Shown: positions 1-9,716, numbered from the stretch's first letter. The stretch: 64,000 nt of DNA from Hetaerina americana (GCA_022747635.1 JAKTNV010000064.1:1603450-1667449); one strand, 5' to 3'. Notes: a model not told the origin generated them from the letters alone. Made by a program: numbers and translations.

Positions 1-95
1 TGGTATTTTTCTTTTTTACGGTTGGTGACCTAACACCCCCCGCCACACGCCCTTGCGGCGGCTTGCGGGGTATTATGTAGATGTAGATGTAGATG
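1..95 (+). repeat. 3' end of a LINE-A copy inserted in copy 1
   Basis: This is the last 95 bases of a LINE-A 3' UTR: the conserved GC-rich hairpin followed by the GATGTA tail. It matches the ends of the complete 3' UTRs at 2484-2813 and 4754-5086. Its body lies left of the window. At 96 the sequence changes abruptly to the interior of the LINE-A endonuclease region, so this copy inserted into copy 1. The open frame running through the tail into copy 1 is a fusion created by the insertion, not a native N-terminus. Confidence 0.85.
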
Positions 96-97
96 CA

Positions 98-2296
98 AAC
101 ACGCCGGAACGTATTATTAGTGTATCAACTGATGAGGGCTTGAGTGACCATAAAGCAATTAATGTCCATTTGGACATAGCAATAAAAAAGATTGTTAAAC
201 CAAAAAGAAAAATTTATAATTACCATAAAGCAGACTTTGAATCTTTTGCCAATCAATTAAACTCTTCACTACCCGAGTTCAAAACCCGCTTAAGTCATGT
301 CCACGTGGAAGAAACTTGGACAGAATTTGTCAATATCATGCAAAAAGGAATCGTAGATTTCATACCTATAAAATACGTTAAAGCAAATCGCGACCCCAGG
401 TGGTACAATAAAGACGTTAGAAAAGCCCTTCGAAAGCAGAGAATGCTACACTCTAGGGTAAAGAGGGCAGGCGTGAACACATCATCTCCTGAGAATACAC
501 AATTATGGGACACATATAGATCCTCTAAAATTGAAACCAAAAAACAATTACGTAGCGCCTTACTGGAATTTAAACGCAAAGTACTTTGCGAGCACTTGGA
601 CACTGACCCCAAAGCTTTCTGGTCATATGTTAGGGAAGTAAATGGGAGTAAACAAACCGTGGCTTGCTTAAGGGATTGTAGCAATGTAATTCATACAGAC
701 AGCGAGGTTAAAGCTAACATCTTAAATTCATTCTTCCAAAGCGTTTTCTCGAATGATGTTGCCACCGCATATCTCCAAGAAACAATACATACTCCACCCA
801 TGGAAAAAATAACAGTGGACCAACAAGGAATTCTAAAATTACTTAATGAGATTAAACCCAACAAATCCCCGGGTCCCGAAAATATACCAGCTAGGGTGAT
901 TAAACATTTAGCTCCAAACATTGCCCCGTACCTTGAATTTATATTTAACAAATCCCTCACAGAGTGCAAAGTACCTAAGATTTGGAAAACCGCGCAAATA
1001 ACGCCTATTTTTAAAAGTGGTGACAGGGAGGATCCCAGTAATTACAGACCTATATCTCTCACTTCTATCTGTTGTAAAATCTTAGAGCACATAATTGTCA
1101 GTTCAATAATGAGACACCTTGACAATATTAACTTTTTAAGTGACAATCAACACGGATTCAGGAAAACCCGCTCCTGCGAAACCCAATTAGGATTATTTAC
1201 ACATGATTTACTTGTATCTGGTGAGAGAGGTAGGCAAGTGGATGCCATCTTCTTAGATTTTCAAAAGGCATTTGATAAAGTCCCACATGGTAAACTCATT
1301 CATAAATTAAAGGTCGCGGGTATAAACAAGGGCGCCATAAGTTGGGTTAAAGATTTTCTTTCAGAGCGGGAACAGAGGGTAGTCCTTGATGGCGCTAGTT
1401 CCGACAGCGTTCGAGTCACGTCGGGGGTACCTCAGGGAAGTGTGATCGGGCCGTTACTTTTCTTGATTTTTGTTAACGATTTGAACCGCGAAGTGAAAAG
1501 TAAAATTAGGATGTTCGCGGATGACACGGTGATCTATCGGGAGATATCTGGGGATGAGGATCGTTTTATTCTAGCGCAGGATTTAGATTGCATTACTAAA
1601 TGGTGTTCTAACTGGGGATTGACTCTAAATTATAATAAATGTTCAGTGGTAAATTTCTTTAAAAGATCAACGGGATTTGCTTACAAATTAGCTGGAGGTG
1701 ACCTAGCAGTAGTTGATACGGTAAAATACCTAGGTGTCACATTCACTAAAGACTTAACTTGGGGGACTCACATACGTAAAGTCTGCGGTCAAGCAAATAA
1801 AAAATTGGGATTCATTAGACGCATTGTCGGCAAAAGTGACTCAAAGGTCAAGGAACGTTGTTACCACGCTCTTGTAAGGCCTCATTTAGAATACGCATGC
1901 AGCGTGTGGGACCCGAGTGAAAAAGGTCTCATTCGGGAAATTGAGAAGGTTCAACGCCGGGCAGCCCGTTTTGTAAAAAATTCCTACGATAAAACGCAAA
2001 GCGTTACCGAAATGCTCATGGATTTGGGGTGGGAATCATTAGAAGAGAGACGATTCAATGCAAGACTGAAATTATTAAATAAATTCAGATCCGCATGTTT
2101 CAGCACCGAGGTCTCGCAAATTATTCGTACTCCTGCATACATTGGTCGCTTGGATCATGCATATAAAATTCGGGAAATAGATGCCAGGACTAGCCGACTC
2201 AAGGACTCCTTCTTCCCACGGACAATACGGGATAGCAACTGTAGGATTATAGATAGTAAAAATTCCACTTGCCACCCTTCAGTGTCTAAAAGATAA
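98..2296 (+). pseudogene. LINE-A ORF2, endonuclease end plus reverse transcriptase, 5' truncated
   Basis: This is the 3' three-quarters of ORF2, the enzyme that nicks the target and primes reverse transcription. The first residues are the end of the APE endonuclease, including the SDH motif (SDHKAI). Next come reverse transcriptase motifs: NYRPISLTS, the DFQKAFDKVPH palm region, GVPQGSVIGPLLF, and the catalytic FADD at 1514-1525, followed by the C-terminal HLEYACSVWDP region. The frame is open to the stop at 2294-2296, so this fragment has no internal break. It lacks the endonuclease catalytic N-terminus because of the junction at 95/96. Confidence 0.9.
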
Positions 2297-2813
2297 TTAG
2301 TTCTACTTAAATGCATGCTCCTCCACTAACCTTATGTGTTTTGTTATAATAACCCATTCTTTCCGAATGACCTCATTCGTGTTCTGTTCATCTGTTTTTA
2401 AGTTTCCCTTTCAATCCCTCGTCCCTCTCCGCGGGGGGAAATTCCTGCTACCTGCAACGTTGGGTCGAATTCCCTTCCTTTTACTTTCTCTTTGGGGGGT
2501 TGAGTGTTTTGTGGTGCATTTTCATGTGGTAGTGATGTTTCACATTCTTGCTTGTTGTGTCCTGGCTTGCGTGTTTTAGGATGGCTTTCGTGCTGTGTCC
2601 TGGGGTGCAGTTTTTTGTTGTTTGGCGGTGTATGTGTTTGCATGAGTATTGGATGGAGGGAGTTTTGCATGAGTGTGTGCGCTGCTGGGGTGTAATTTTC
2701 CGTGTTGTTTTTTGCATGTGGTATTTTTCGTTTTTACGGTTGGTGACCTGACACCCCCCGCCACACGCCCTTGCGGCGGCTTGCGGGGTATTATGTAGAT
2801 GTAGATGTAGATG
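2297..2813 (+). other. LINE-A 3' UTR with terminal hairpin and GATGTA tail
   Basis: The 3' UTR follows the ORF2 stop. Its last ~330 bases recur as solo copies elsewhere in the window. A stem-loop at 2756-2788 pairs CCCCGC with GCGGGG and CGCC with GGCG, with a symmetric 4x4 internal loop. It is followed by TATTATG and about three GTAGAT units. A hairpin plus a short repeated tail is the usual CR1-group arrangement for 3'-end recognition by the reverse transcriptase; that role is inferred here. Confidence 0.75.
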
Positions 2814-3002
2814 AGACAGTAAAAGGAAGGGAATTCGACCCAACGTTGCAGGTAGCAGGAATTTCCCCCCGCCGGGAGGGAAGAGGGACTGAAAGGGAAA
2901 CTTAAAAACAGATGAACAGAACACGAATGATGTCATGCGGAAAGAATGGGTTATTATAACAAAACACATAAGGTTAGTGGAGGAGCATGCATTTAAGTAG
3001 AA

Positions 3003-4751
3003 CTAATTATTTTTTAGACACTGAGGGTGGCAAGTGGAATTTTTACTATCTATAATCCTACAGTTGCTATCCCGTATTGTCCGTGGGAAGAAGGAGTCCT
3101 TGAGTCGGCTAGTCCTGGCATCTATTTCCCGAATTTTATATGCATGATCCAAGCGACCAATGTATGTAGGAGTACGAATAATCTGCGAGACCTCGGTGCT
3201 GAAACATGCGGATCTGAATTTATTTAATAATTTCAGTCTTGCATTGAATCGTCTCTCTTCTAATGATTCCCAAATCCATGAGCATTTCGGTAACGCTTTG
3301 CGTTTTATCGTAGGAATTTTTTACAAAACGGGCTGCCCGGCGTTGAACCTTCTCAATTTCCCGAATGAGACCTTTTTCACTCGGGTCCCACACGCTGCAT
3401 GCGTATTCTAAATGAGGCCTTACAAGAGCGTGGTAACAACGTTCCTTGACCTTTGAGTCACTTTTGCCGACAATGCGTCTAATGAATCCCAATTTTTTAT
3501 TTGCTTGACCGCAGACTTTACGTATGTGAGTCCCCCAAGTTAAGTCTTTAGTGAATGTGACATCTACATCTACATCTACATAATACCCCGCAAGCCGCCG
3601 CAAGGGCGTGTGGCGGGGGGTGTTAGGTCACCAACCGTAAAAACGAAAAATAAACCACCTGTGACACCTAGGTATTTTACCGTATCAACTACTGCTAGGT
3701 CACCTCCAGCTAATTTGTAAGCAAATCCCGTTGATCTTTTAAAGAAATTTACCACTGAACATTTATTATAATTTAGAGTCAATCCCCAGTTAGAACACCA
3801 TTTAGTAATGCAATCTAAATCCTGCGCCAGAATAAAACGATCCTCATCCCCAGATATCTCCCGATAGATCACCGTGTCATCCGCAAACATCCTAATGTTA
3901 CTTTTCACTTCGCGGTTCAAATCGTTAACAAAAATCAAGAAAAGTAACGGCCCGATCACACTTCCCTGAGGTACCCCCGACGTGACTCGAACGCTGTCGG
4001 AACTAGCGCCATCAAGGACTACCCTCTGTTCCCGCTCTGAAAGAAAATCTTTAACCCAACTTATAGCGCCCTTGTTTATACCCGCGACCTTTAATTTATG
4101 AATGAGTTTACCATGTGGGACCTTATCAAATGCCTTTTGAAAATCTAAGAAGATGGCATCCACTTGCCTACCTCTCTCACCAGCTACAAGTAAATCATGT
4201 GTAAATAATCCTAATTGGGTCTCGCAGGAGCGGGTTTTCCTGAATCCGTGTTGATTGTCACTTAAAAAGTTAATATTGTCAAGGTGTCTCATTATTGAAC
4301 TGACAATTATGTGCTCTAAGATTTTACAACAGATAGAAGTGAGAGATATAGGTCTGTAATTATTGGGATCCTCCCTGTCACCACTTTTAAAAATAGGCGT
4401 TATTTGCGCGGCTTTCCAAATCTTAGGTACTTTGCACTCTGTGAGGGATTTGTTAAATATAAATTCAAGGTACGGGGCAATGTTTGGAGCTAAATGTTTT
4501 ATCACCCTAGCTGGTATATTTTCGGGACCCGGGGATTTGTTGGGTTTAATCTCATTAAGTAATTTTAGAATTCCTTGTTGGTACACTGTTATTTTTTCCA
4601 TGGGTGGAGTGTGTATTGTTTCTTGGAGATATGCGGTGGCAACATCATTCGAGAAAACGCTTTGGAAGAATGAATTTAAGATGTTAGCTTTAACCTCGCT
4701 GTCTGTATGAATTACATTGCTACAATCCCTTAAGCAAGCCACGGTTTGTTT
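3003..4751 (-). pseudogene. LINE-A ORF2 3' half, broken
   Basis: This is the reverse transcriptase half of the older copy's ORF2. RT motifs including FADD are present and close to those of copies 1 and 3. It is broken twice. The 99-bp insertion at 3562-3660 cuts the frame after VDTVKYLGVT. A 5-base deletion near 3270, relative to the MDLGWESL region of the other copies, shifts the frame before the C-terminus. The homologous stop is at 3003-3005. With the segment at 9717-11043 it forms one inactivated gene. Confidence 0.85.
3562..3660 (-). repeat. 99-bp solo LINE-A 3' end with target-site duplication
   Basis: This severely 5'-truncated LINE-A contains only the terminal hairpin, about 30 bases upstream of it, and the GATGTA tail. 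The intact sister sequence (around 5826-5836) shows what was present before insertion. The 5-bp GTGAC flanks the insert at 3557-3561 and 3661-3665, as expected of a target-site duplication. It shows how little of the 3' end remains after a retrotransposition event. Confidence 0.85.
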
Positions 4752-5269
4752 ACATCTACATCTACATCTACATAATACCCCGCAAGCCGCCGCAAGGGCG
4801 TGTGGCGGGGGGTGTTAGGTCACCAACCGTAAAAGAGAAAAATACCACATGCTAAAAAAAAAAAACCACGGAAAATTACACCCACAGCAGCGCACACACT
4901 CATGCAAAAATCCCTTCATCCAATACTCATGCAAACACATATACCGCAAAACAACTAAAAAACTGCACCCCATGATGCAGCACGAAAGACATTCTACAAC
5001 ACGGAAGCCAGGACACAACAAGCAAGAAATTGAAACATCACTACCACATGAAAATGCACCACGAAACACTCTACCCCCAAAGAGTCTCTAATTGGCAGGG
5101 AATGCGACCCAACGTTGCAGGTAGCAGGAATTTGCCCCCGCGGAGAGGGACGAGGGATTGAAAGGGAAACTTAAAAACAGATGAACGGAACACGAATGAG
5201 GTCATTCGGAAAGAATGGGTTATTATAGCAAAACATAAGGTTAGTGGAAGAGCATGCATTTAAATACAA

Positions 5270-8248
5270 CTAATTATTTTTTAGACGCTGAGGGTGGCAA
5301 GTGGAATTTTTGCTATCTATAACCCTGCAGTTGCTATCCCGTATTGTCCGTGGGAAGAAGGAGTCCTTGAGTCGGCTAGTTCTGGCATCTATTTCCCGAA
5401 TTTTATATGCATGATCCAAGCGACCAATGTATGTAGGAGTACGAATAATTTGCGAGACCTCGGTGCTGAAACATGCGGATCTAAATTTATTTAATAATTT
5501 CAATCTTGCATTGAATCGTCTCTCAGCCAATGATTCCCACCCCAAATCCATGAGCATTTCGGTGACGCTTTGCGTTTTATCGTAGGAATTTTTTACAAAA
5601 CGGGCTGCCCGGCGTTGAACCTTCTCAATTTCCCGAATGAGACCTTTTTCACTCGGATCCCACACGCTGCATGCGTATTCTAAATGAGGCCTTACAAGAG
5701 CGTGGTAACAACGTTCCTTGACCTTCGAGTCACTTTTGCCGACAATGCGTCTAATGAATCCCAATTTTTTATATGCTTGACCGCAGACTTTACGTATGTG
5801 AGTCCCCCAAGTTAAGTCTTTTGTGAATGTGACACCTAGGTATTTCACCGTATCAACTACTGCTAGGTCACCTCCAGCTAATTTGTAAGCAAATCCCGTT
5901 GATCTTTTAAAGAAATTTACCACTGAACATTTATTATAATTTAGAGTCAATCCCCAGTTAGAACACCATTTAGTAATGCAATCTAAATCCTGCTCTAAAA
6001 TAAAACGATCCTCATCCCCAGATATCTCCCGATAGATCACCGTGTCATCCGCGAACATCCTAATTTTACTTTTCACTTCGCGGTTCAAATCGTTAACAAA
6101 AATCAAGAAAAGCAACGGCCCGATCACACTTCCCTGAGGTACCCCCGACGTGACTCGAACGCTGTCGGAACTAGCGCCATCAAGGACTACCCTCTGTTCC
6201 CGCTCCGAAAGAAAATCTTTAACCCAACTTATGGCGCCCTTATTTATACCCGCGACCTTTAATTTATGAATGAGTTTACCATGTGGGACCTTATCAAATG
6301 CCTTTTGAAAATCTAAGAAGATGGCATCCACTTGCCTACCTCTCTCACCCGATAAAAGTAAATCATGTGTAAATAATCCTAATTGGGTTTCGCAGGAGCG
6401 AGTTTTCCTGAATCCGTGTTGATTGTCACTTAAAAAGTTAATATTGTCAAGGTGTCTCATTATTGAACTGACAATTATGTGCTCTAAGATTTTGCAACAG
6501 ATAGAAGTGAGAGATATAGGTCTGTAATTACTGGGATCCTCCCTGTCACCACCTTTAAAAATAGGCGTTATTTGCGCGGTTTTCCAAATCTTGGGTACTT
6601 TGCACTCTGTGAGGGATTTTTTAAATATAAATTCAAGGTACGGGGCAATGTTTGGAGCTAAATGTTTTATCACCCTAGCTGGTATATTTTCGGGACCCGG
6701 GGATTTGTTGGGTTTAATCTCGTTAAGCAATTTTAGAATTCCTTGTTGGTCCACTGTTATTTTTTCCATGGGTGGAGTATGCATTGTTTCTTGGAGATAT
6801 GCGGTGGCAACATCATTCGAGAAAACGCTTTGGAAGAATGAATTTAGGATGTTAGCTTTACCCTCACTGTCTGTATGAATTATATTGCTACCATCCCTTA
6901 AGCAAGCCACGGTTTGTTTACTCCCATTTACTTCCCTAACATATGACCAGAAAGCTTTGGGGTCAGTGTCCAAGTGCTCGCAAAGTACTTTGCGTTTAAA
7001 GTCCAGTAAAGCGCTACGTAATTTTGTTTTGGTTTCAATTTTAGAGGATCTATATGTGTCCCATAATTGTTTATTCTCAGGGGATGATGTGTTCACACCT
7101 GCCCTCTTTACCCTAGAGTGTAGCATTCTCTGCTTTCGAAGGGCTTTTCTAACGTCTTTATTGTACCACCTGGGGTCGCGATTTGCTTTAACGTATTTTA
7201 TAGGTATGAAATCTACGATTCCTTTTTGCATGATATTGACAAATTCTGTCCAAGTTTCTTCCACGTGGACATGACTTAAGCGGGTTTTGAACTCGGGTAG
7301 TGAAGAGTTTAATTGATTGGCAAAAGATTCAAAGTCTGCTTTGTGGTAATTATAAATTTTTCTTTTTGGTTTAACAATAATTTTTATTTCTATGTCCAAG
7401 TGGACATTAATTGCTCTATGGTCACTCAAGCCCTCATCAGTTGATACACTAATAATACGTTCAGGCGTGTTTGTAAGAAATAGATCCAATATGTTCTTTC
7501 CACGGGTGGGCATGCGTACTGCTTGATGGAGGGAGTTTCTTTGCACCAATTTTATCATGGAATTGCAAGATTCGCGATCGCGGGTCCCAGATTTAACGAT
7601 ATTGTTGTCCCAATCTATACCAGGGAGATTAAAGTCGCCACCAATTATGTTTATGCTGTTATTATATTTACGTGTAAAATTGTAAATTTGATCGTTGAGG
7701 GTGTGAAGTGTTTTCAAATCTGAGTCTGGAGGTCTGTAGAAAGAGCATAAATTTATGTTGGGTTGATTGGTCCGTATTAAGGTGCACCAAACACTTTCTA
7801 TGTTATTATTTTCAAATGAAACTTGTCTGCTTTCAAAATGACTTTTAACTGCCACGAAAACCCCTCCTCCGGGTCTTGTATCTCTATCGTGTCGGTAAAC
7901 TTTGAAATCTATTGGGAAAATTTCTTGGTCGTTTATGTCATTGCACAGCCAACTCTCTGTGCCTATTACTATATCAGCGGAATGAGTTTGGATAATGTGT
8001 TCTAGATCCGCTGATTTGTTCTTGAGGCTTCTGCAATTTATAACAAGTATAGTTAAATTATTTTGATGTTGAATAACGTCCTTATTTGTGCCTGACTGTA
8101 ATTTAGGACGCCTTTGTGGGGAAGTGCGTGTCACATGTCTTTCTAAATCAATGCCAGTTTTGTCGGTGACTTTTATATTTTTGTTAATAATATTATACGC
8201 GCTATCCCCAGATGTTACTGACCCACTAAGTGACCTGCCCTCTATCCT
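5270..8248 (-). CDS. LINE-A ORF2: APE endonuclease and reverse transcriptase
   Basis: ORF2 nicks target DNA and copies the element RNA onto it. The frame is open for 992 codons from the frameshift site at 8248. The following numbering starts at the GTG at 8134. APE-type endonuclease residues are N33 (NCRSLK), E60 (GTESW), D167 and N169 (GGDFNL), and S237-D238-H239. The RT follows with DFQKAFDKVPH, GVPQGSVIGP and FADD at residues 694-697 (6055-6044). No ATG occurs in frame between 8257 and the Met at residue 193, which is beyond the endonuclease GGDFNL motif. Conventional ATG initiation therefore cannot produce a complete enzyme. The start is set here at the candidate -1 slip site; initiation at a non-AUG codon is the alternative. 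Confidence 0.88.
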   Translation of the reverse strand, partial: RIEGRSLSGSVTSGDSAYNIINKNIKVTDKTGIDLERHVTRTSPQRRPKLQSGTNKDVIQHQNNLTILVINCRSLKNKSADLEHIIQTHSADIVIGTESWLCNDINDQEIFPIDFKVYRHDRDTRPGGGVFVAVKSHFESRQVSFENNNIESVWCTLIRTNQPNINLCSFYRPPDSDLKTLHTLNDQIYNFTRKYNNSINIIGGDFNLPGIDWDNNIVKSGTRDRESCNSMIKLVQRNSLHQAVRMPTRGKNILDLFLTNTPERIISVSTDEGLSDHRAINVHLDIEIKIIVKPKRKIYNYHKADFESFANQLNSSLPEFKTRLSHVHVEETWTEFVNIMQKGIVDFIPIKYVKANRDPRWYNKDVRKALRKQRMLHSRVKRAGVNTSSPENKQLWDTYRSSKIETKTKLRSALLDFKRKVLCEHLDTDPKAFWSYVREVNGSKQTVACLRDGSNIIHTDSEGKANILNSFFQSVFSNDVATAYLQETMHTPPMEKITVDQQGILKLLNEIKPNKSPGPENIPARVIKHLAPNIAPYLEFIFKKSLTECKVPKIWKTAQITPIFKGGDREDPSNYRPISLTSICCKILEHIIVSSIMRHLDNINFLSDNQHGFRKTRSCETQLGLFTHDLLLSGERGRQVDAIFLDFQKAFDKVPHGKLIHKLKVAGINKGAISWVKDFLSEREQRVVLDGASSDSVRVTSGVPQGSVIGPLLFLIFVNDLNREVKSKIRMFADDTVIYREISGDEDRFILEQDLDCITKWCSNWGLTLNYNKCSVVNFFKRSTGFAYKLAGGDLAVVDTVKYLGVTFTKDLTWGTHIRKVCGQAYKKLGFIRRIVGKSDSKVKERCYHALVRPHLEYACSVWDPSEKGLIREIEKVQRRAARFVKNSYDKTQSVTEMLMDLGWESLAERRFNARLKLLNKFRSACFSTEVSQIIRTPTYIGRLDHAYKIREIDARTSRLKDSFFPRTIRDSNCRVIDSKNSTCHPQRLKNN

Positions 8249-9267
8249 AAAAAAGGCCTACAGTGGTCGAGTATCCTATCCGCTACCTTACTCGCCGCTT
8301 CCGCCGTGTAATGGACCCCAGATCGGTTAAGGGGAGTCCTGCAAGATCGGAGGGTTGGTCTCAGGTCGACGAAGGAGGCTCCTATGTCCGAGCAGAATCT
8401 CGATAGTCTCTGGTTTATGCCTTCCACTCGGCTCCAAACCAGAGACCCGCGATCCTCCCTCGGAACGATGCTGCAGACCGTTAGTCCCAGCCGAACCCCC
8501 TCGACGCCCTGGACGCGCTTCACCTCGGAGCTCAGTTCCCTAAGGGAACGGAGGACCTCCTCGGATCCACGGTCCGTGACGTCGTTGGTGCCCACATGGG
8601 CCACGACCTGCAGCCTAGAGCACTTCGTGCCTTTGACCGCCGCCTCGATTGCCTTCGTCACCTGAGGGACTCCTCCGCCTGGTATACACCAGGCGGTCAC
8701 CCGTTGATCGGCGCCTACGCGGCGCGCCCTTTCCCTCAATGGAACCATTACACGACGGACATTCGAGCTACCTATTACTACAACTCCCTCCCTTCCCGTT
8801 CCCTGACGTCTTACCCTAGGCAGTGCCCTCGGAGTAGGGATAGGGGCTGCAGGTACGGTGGTGCTGTCATCCGACAGCACCTGGTACCTGTTGGAGACGG
8901 GGATGGTATCTGCCTCCGCAGAGTCCAATCCACGCCGCAGCGTTACCTTCCCCTTGCCCCGAGAGACGACCCTCCAATCGTCCGACCTACGGACGCGAGA
9001 CACTCCCTCGTTGGGAGATGGGACACGGGGTAGGTCTCTAATCGCCCAGCCACGTGTTGCATTCGGACGAATCCGTGCACCCATATGGGCGTGGCGGGTT
9101 TTCGTATTCCCACCCCGAGCACCATCTCTCCCGAGGGGAGTCCTCCGGCCAGCGATCTCCGATCGAAGCTCCCGCACCATTCTCTCCAGCATGACAATAC
9201 GGGCCCTTAAAGCCGCGCATTCGCCAGTGCCTTCGAGCATGGCAACAGGGGACCTAGATGAAGCCAT
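8242..9267 (-). CDS. LINE-A ORF1: coiled coil plus SGNH-like esterase domain
   Basis: This is a 341-residue protein starting MASSRSPVAM; the same start is used in the sister copy at 12062. Residues 13-40 have a heptad-like pattern (ARIVMLERMVRELRSEI), probably a multimerising coiled coil. A basic, disordered stretch follows. Residues 161-341 resemble the SGNH/GDSL hydrolase domain known from CR1-group ORF1 proteins: block I VVVIGSSNVRR with Ser168, block III AHVGTNDV (226-229), and block V SGVHYT with His319. The usual Asp of GDS and of DxxH is replaced by Ser in both copies, so catalysis may be weakened. An RNA-binding or chaperone role is typical of the family. Confidence 0.88.
   Translation of the reverse strand: MASSRSPVAMLEGTGECAALRARIVMLERMVRELRSEIAGRRTPLGRDGARGGNTKTRHAHMGARIRPNATRGWAIRDLPRVPSPNEGVSRVRRSDDWRVVSRGKGKVTLRRGLDSAEADTIPVSNRYQVLSDDSTTVPAAPIPTPRALPRVRRQGTGREGVVVIGSSNVRRVMVPLRERARRVGADQRVTAWCIPGGGVPQVTKAIEAAVKGTKCSRLQVVAHVGTNDVTDRGSEEVLRSLRELSSEVKRVQGVEGVRLGLTVCSIVPREDRGSLVWSRVEGINQRLSRFCSDIGASFVDLRPTLRSCRTPLNRSGVHYTAEAASKVADRILDHCRPFLG
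8248..8254 (-). promoter_or_regulatory. Candidate -1 ribosomal frameshift heptamer (T TTT TTA), copy 3
   Basis: Read in ORF1 frame the minus strand is T TTT TTA GGA TAG, so the heptamer lies three bases before the ORF1 stop. It fits the X XXY YYZ slippery rule and is a known efficient class. Slipping back one base enters the ORF2 frame, which is open from 8257 to 5270. I see no strong downstream stem or pseudoknot by eye, only a weak TCAC/GTGG pairing. Confidence 0.55.
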
Positions 9268-9714
9268 CTTAAATAACAACCGAGTTCCCAACAAAAGCTA
9301 ACTTGTATACGCTACGCTAAAATTTCTAAGAGGGGTTAGTTAAATTTACCTCAATCAATAAGTTACGCTTTGGAAGATAGTAAAGAAAGGAAAGAAAAAA
9401 GATGGTAAAGAAAATAAAGCACTCACCGATAACCAATTAGATTCGACGGACAAAAACCACCGCAAGCCACTACGAGTAACCACTAGGAATACCACCAAAC
9501 TATTAAAAACTAATAACAAGCAACACAAAAACTAAATAAACTTAACTATTTCACAAAATTAAAGCTAACACTAAACTACACTTCACTAGGGAAGAACAAA
9601 CACAGAGGTACAGAAGTATCAGCAGGCACGCAGGTAGTCTCAGGTAGGGTCGAACCGGTTCTAGGGAGCGAGCTCGAGCACGTCTGTTCTCGGCAGAGGC
9701 CAGGCAGAGAATCG
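9268..9714 (-). other. LINE-A 5' UTR, copy 3
   Basis: This is about 450 bases of leader, shared with the older copy at 12063-12499. The first ~100 bases are GC-rich; the rest is A/T-rich. It would be expected to hold the internal promoter; no motif I can defend is visible. A GTGAGT donor-like site lies at 9426-9421 with a pyrimidine-rich tract after it in element orientation, so a small leader intron is conceivable but unproven. Confidence 0.6.
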
Positions 9715-9716
9715 AC

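Larger units (their letters stand above)
96..2813 (+). mobile_element. LINE-A copy 1 (CR1-group non-LTR retrotransposon), 5' part cut off
   Basis: The segment holds the end of the endonuclease domain, the complete reverse transcriptase region, and the full 3' UTR with hairpin and GATGTA tail. Its 3' end abuts the 3' UTR of the minus-strand copy (2814 onward), so copy 1 inserted into that copy's 3' UTR in the opposite orientation. The remainder of copy 1 should lie left of the window beyond the insertion ending at 95. The CR1-group assignment rests on the SGNH-type ORF1 of sister copies, the APE-type endonuclease, and the hairpin plus short tandem tail. Confidence 0.85.
2814..4753 (-). mobile_element. 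LINE-A copy 2, 3' half of the split older copy
   Basis: This minus-strand LINE-A segment runs from the middle of ORF2 (4751) to the first part of the 3' UTR (2814), where copy 1 interrupts it. Its 5' edge continues exactly where the segment at 9715-12499 stops: copy 4 ends after the ORF2 codons VNGS and this one resumes at KQTVACL. The two are therefore one element split by copy 3, with an apparent overlap of only AC. A 99-bp LINE-A 3' end is inserted at 3562-3660. Confidence 0.85.
4754..9714 (-). mobile_element. LINE-A copy 3, full-length and apparently intact
   Basis: The complete element is about 4.96 kb. In its own orientation it has a 5' UTR (9714-9268), ORF1 (9267-8242), ORF2 (8248-5270), and a 3' UTR with hairpin and GATGTA tail ending at 4754. 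Its 5' end matches the 5' end of the older copy at 12499. Both ORFs are uninterrupted. It inserted into the older copy's ORF2 between VNGS and KQTV codons; only AC is shared at both edges, so the target-site duplication is minimal or absent. Confidence 0.9.

Noticed and set aside
53..97. Apparent N-terminus RRLAGYYVDVDVDA of the first long open frame
   Set aside because: It is a translation of the LINE 3' hairpin and GATGTA tail, opened by a TTG. The same peptide appears at 3576-3603 for the same reason. It is not a native start.
8355..9301. Plus-strand open frames opposite ORF1
   Set aside because: Shadows of the SGNH-type ORF1, which is conserved between two copies on the minus strand.
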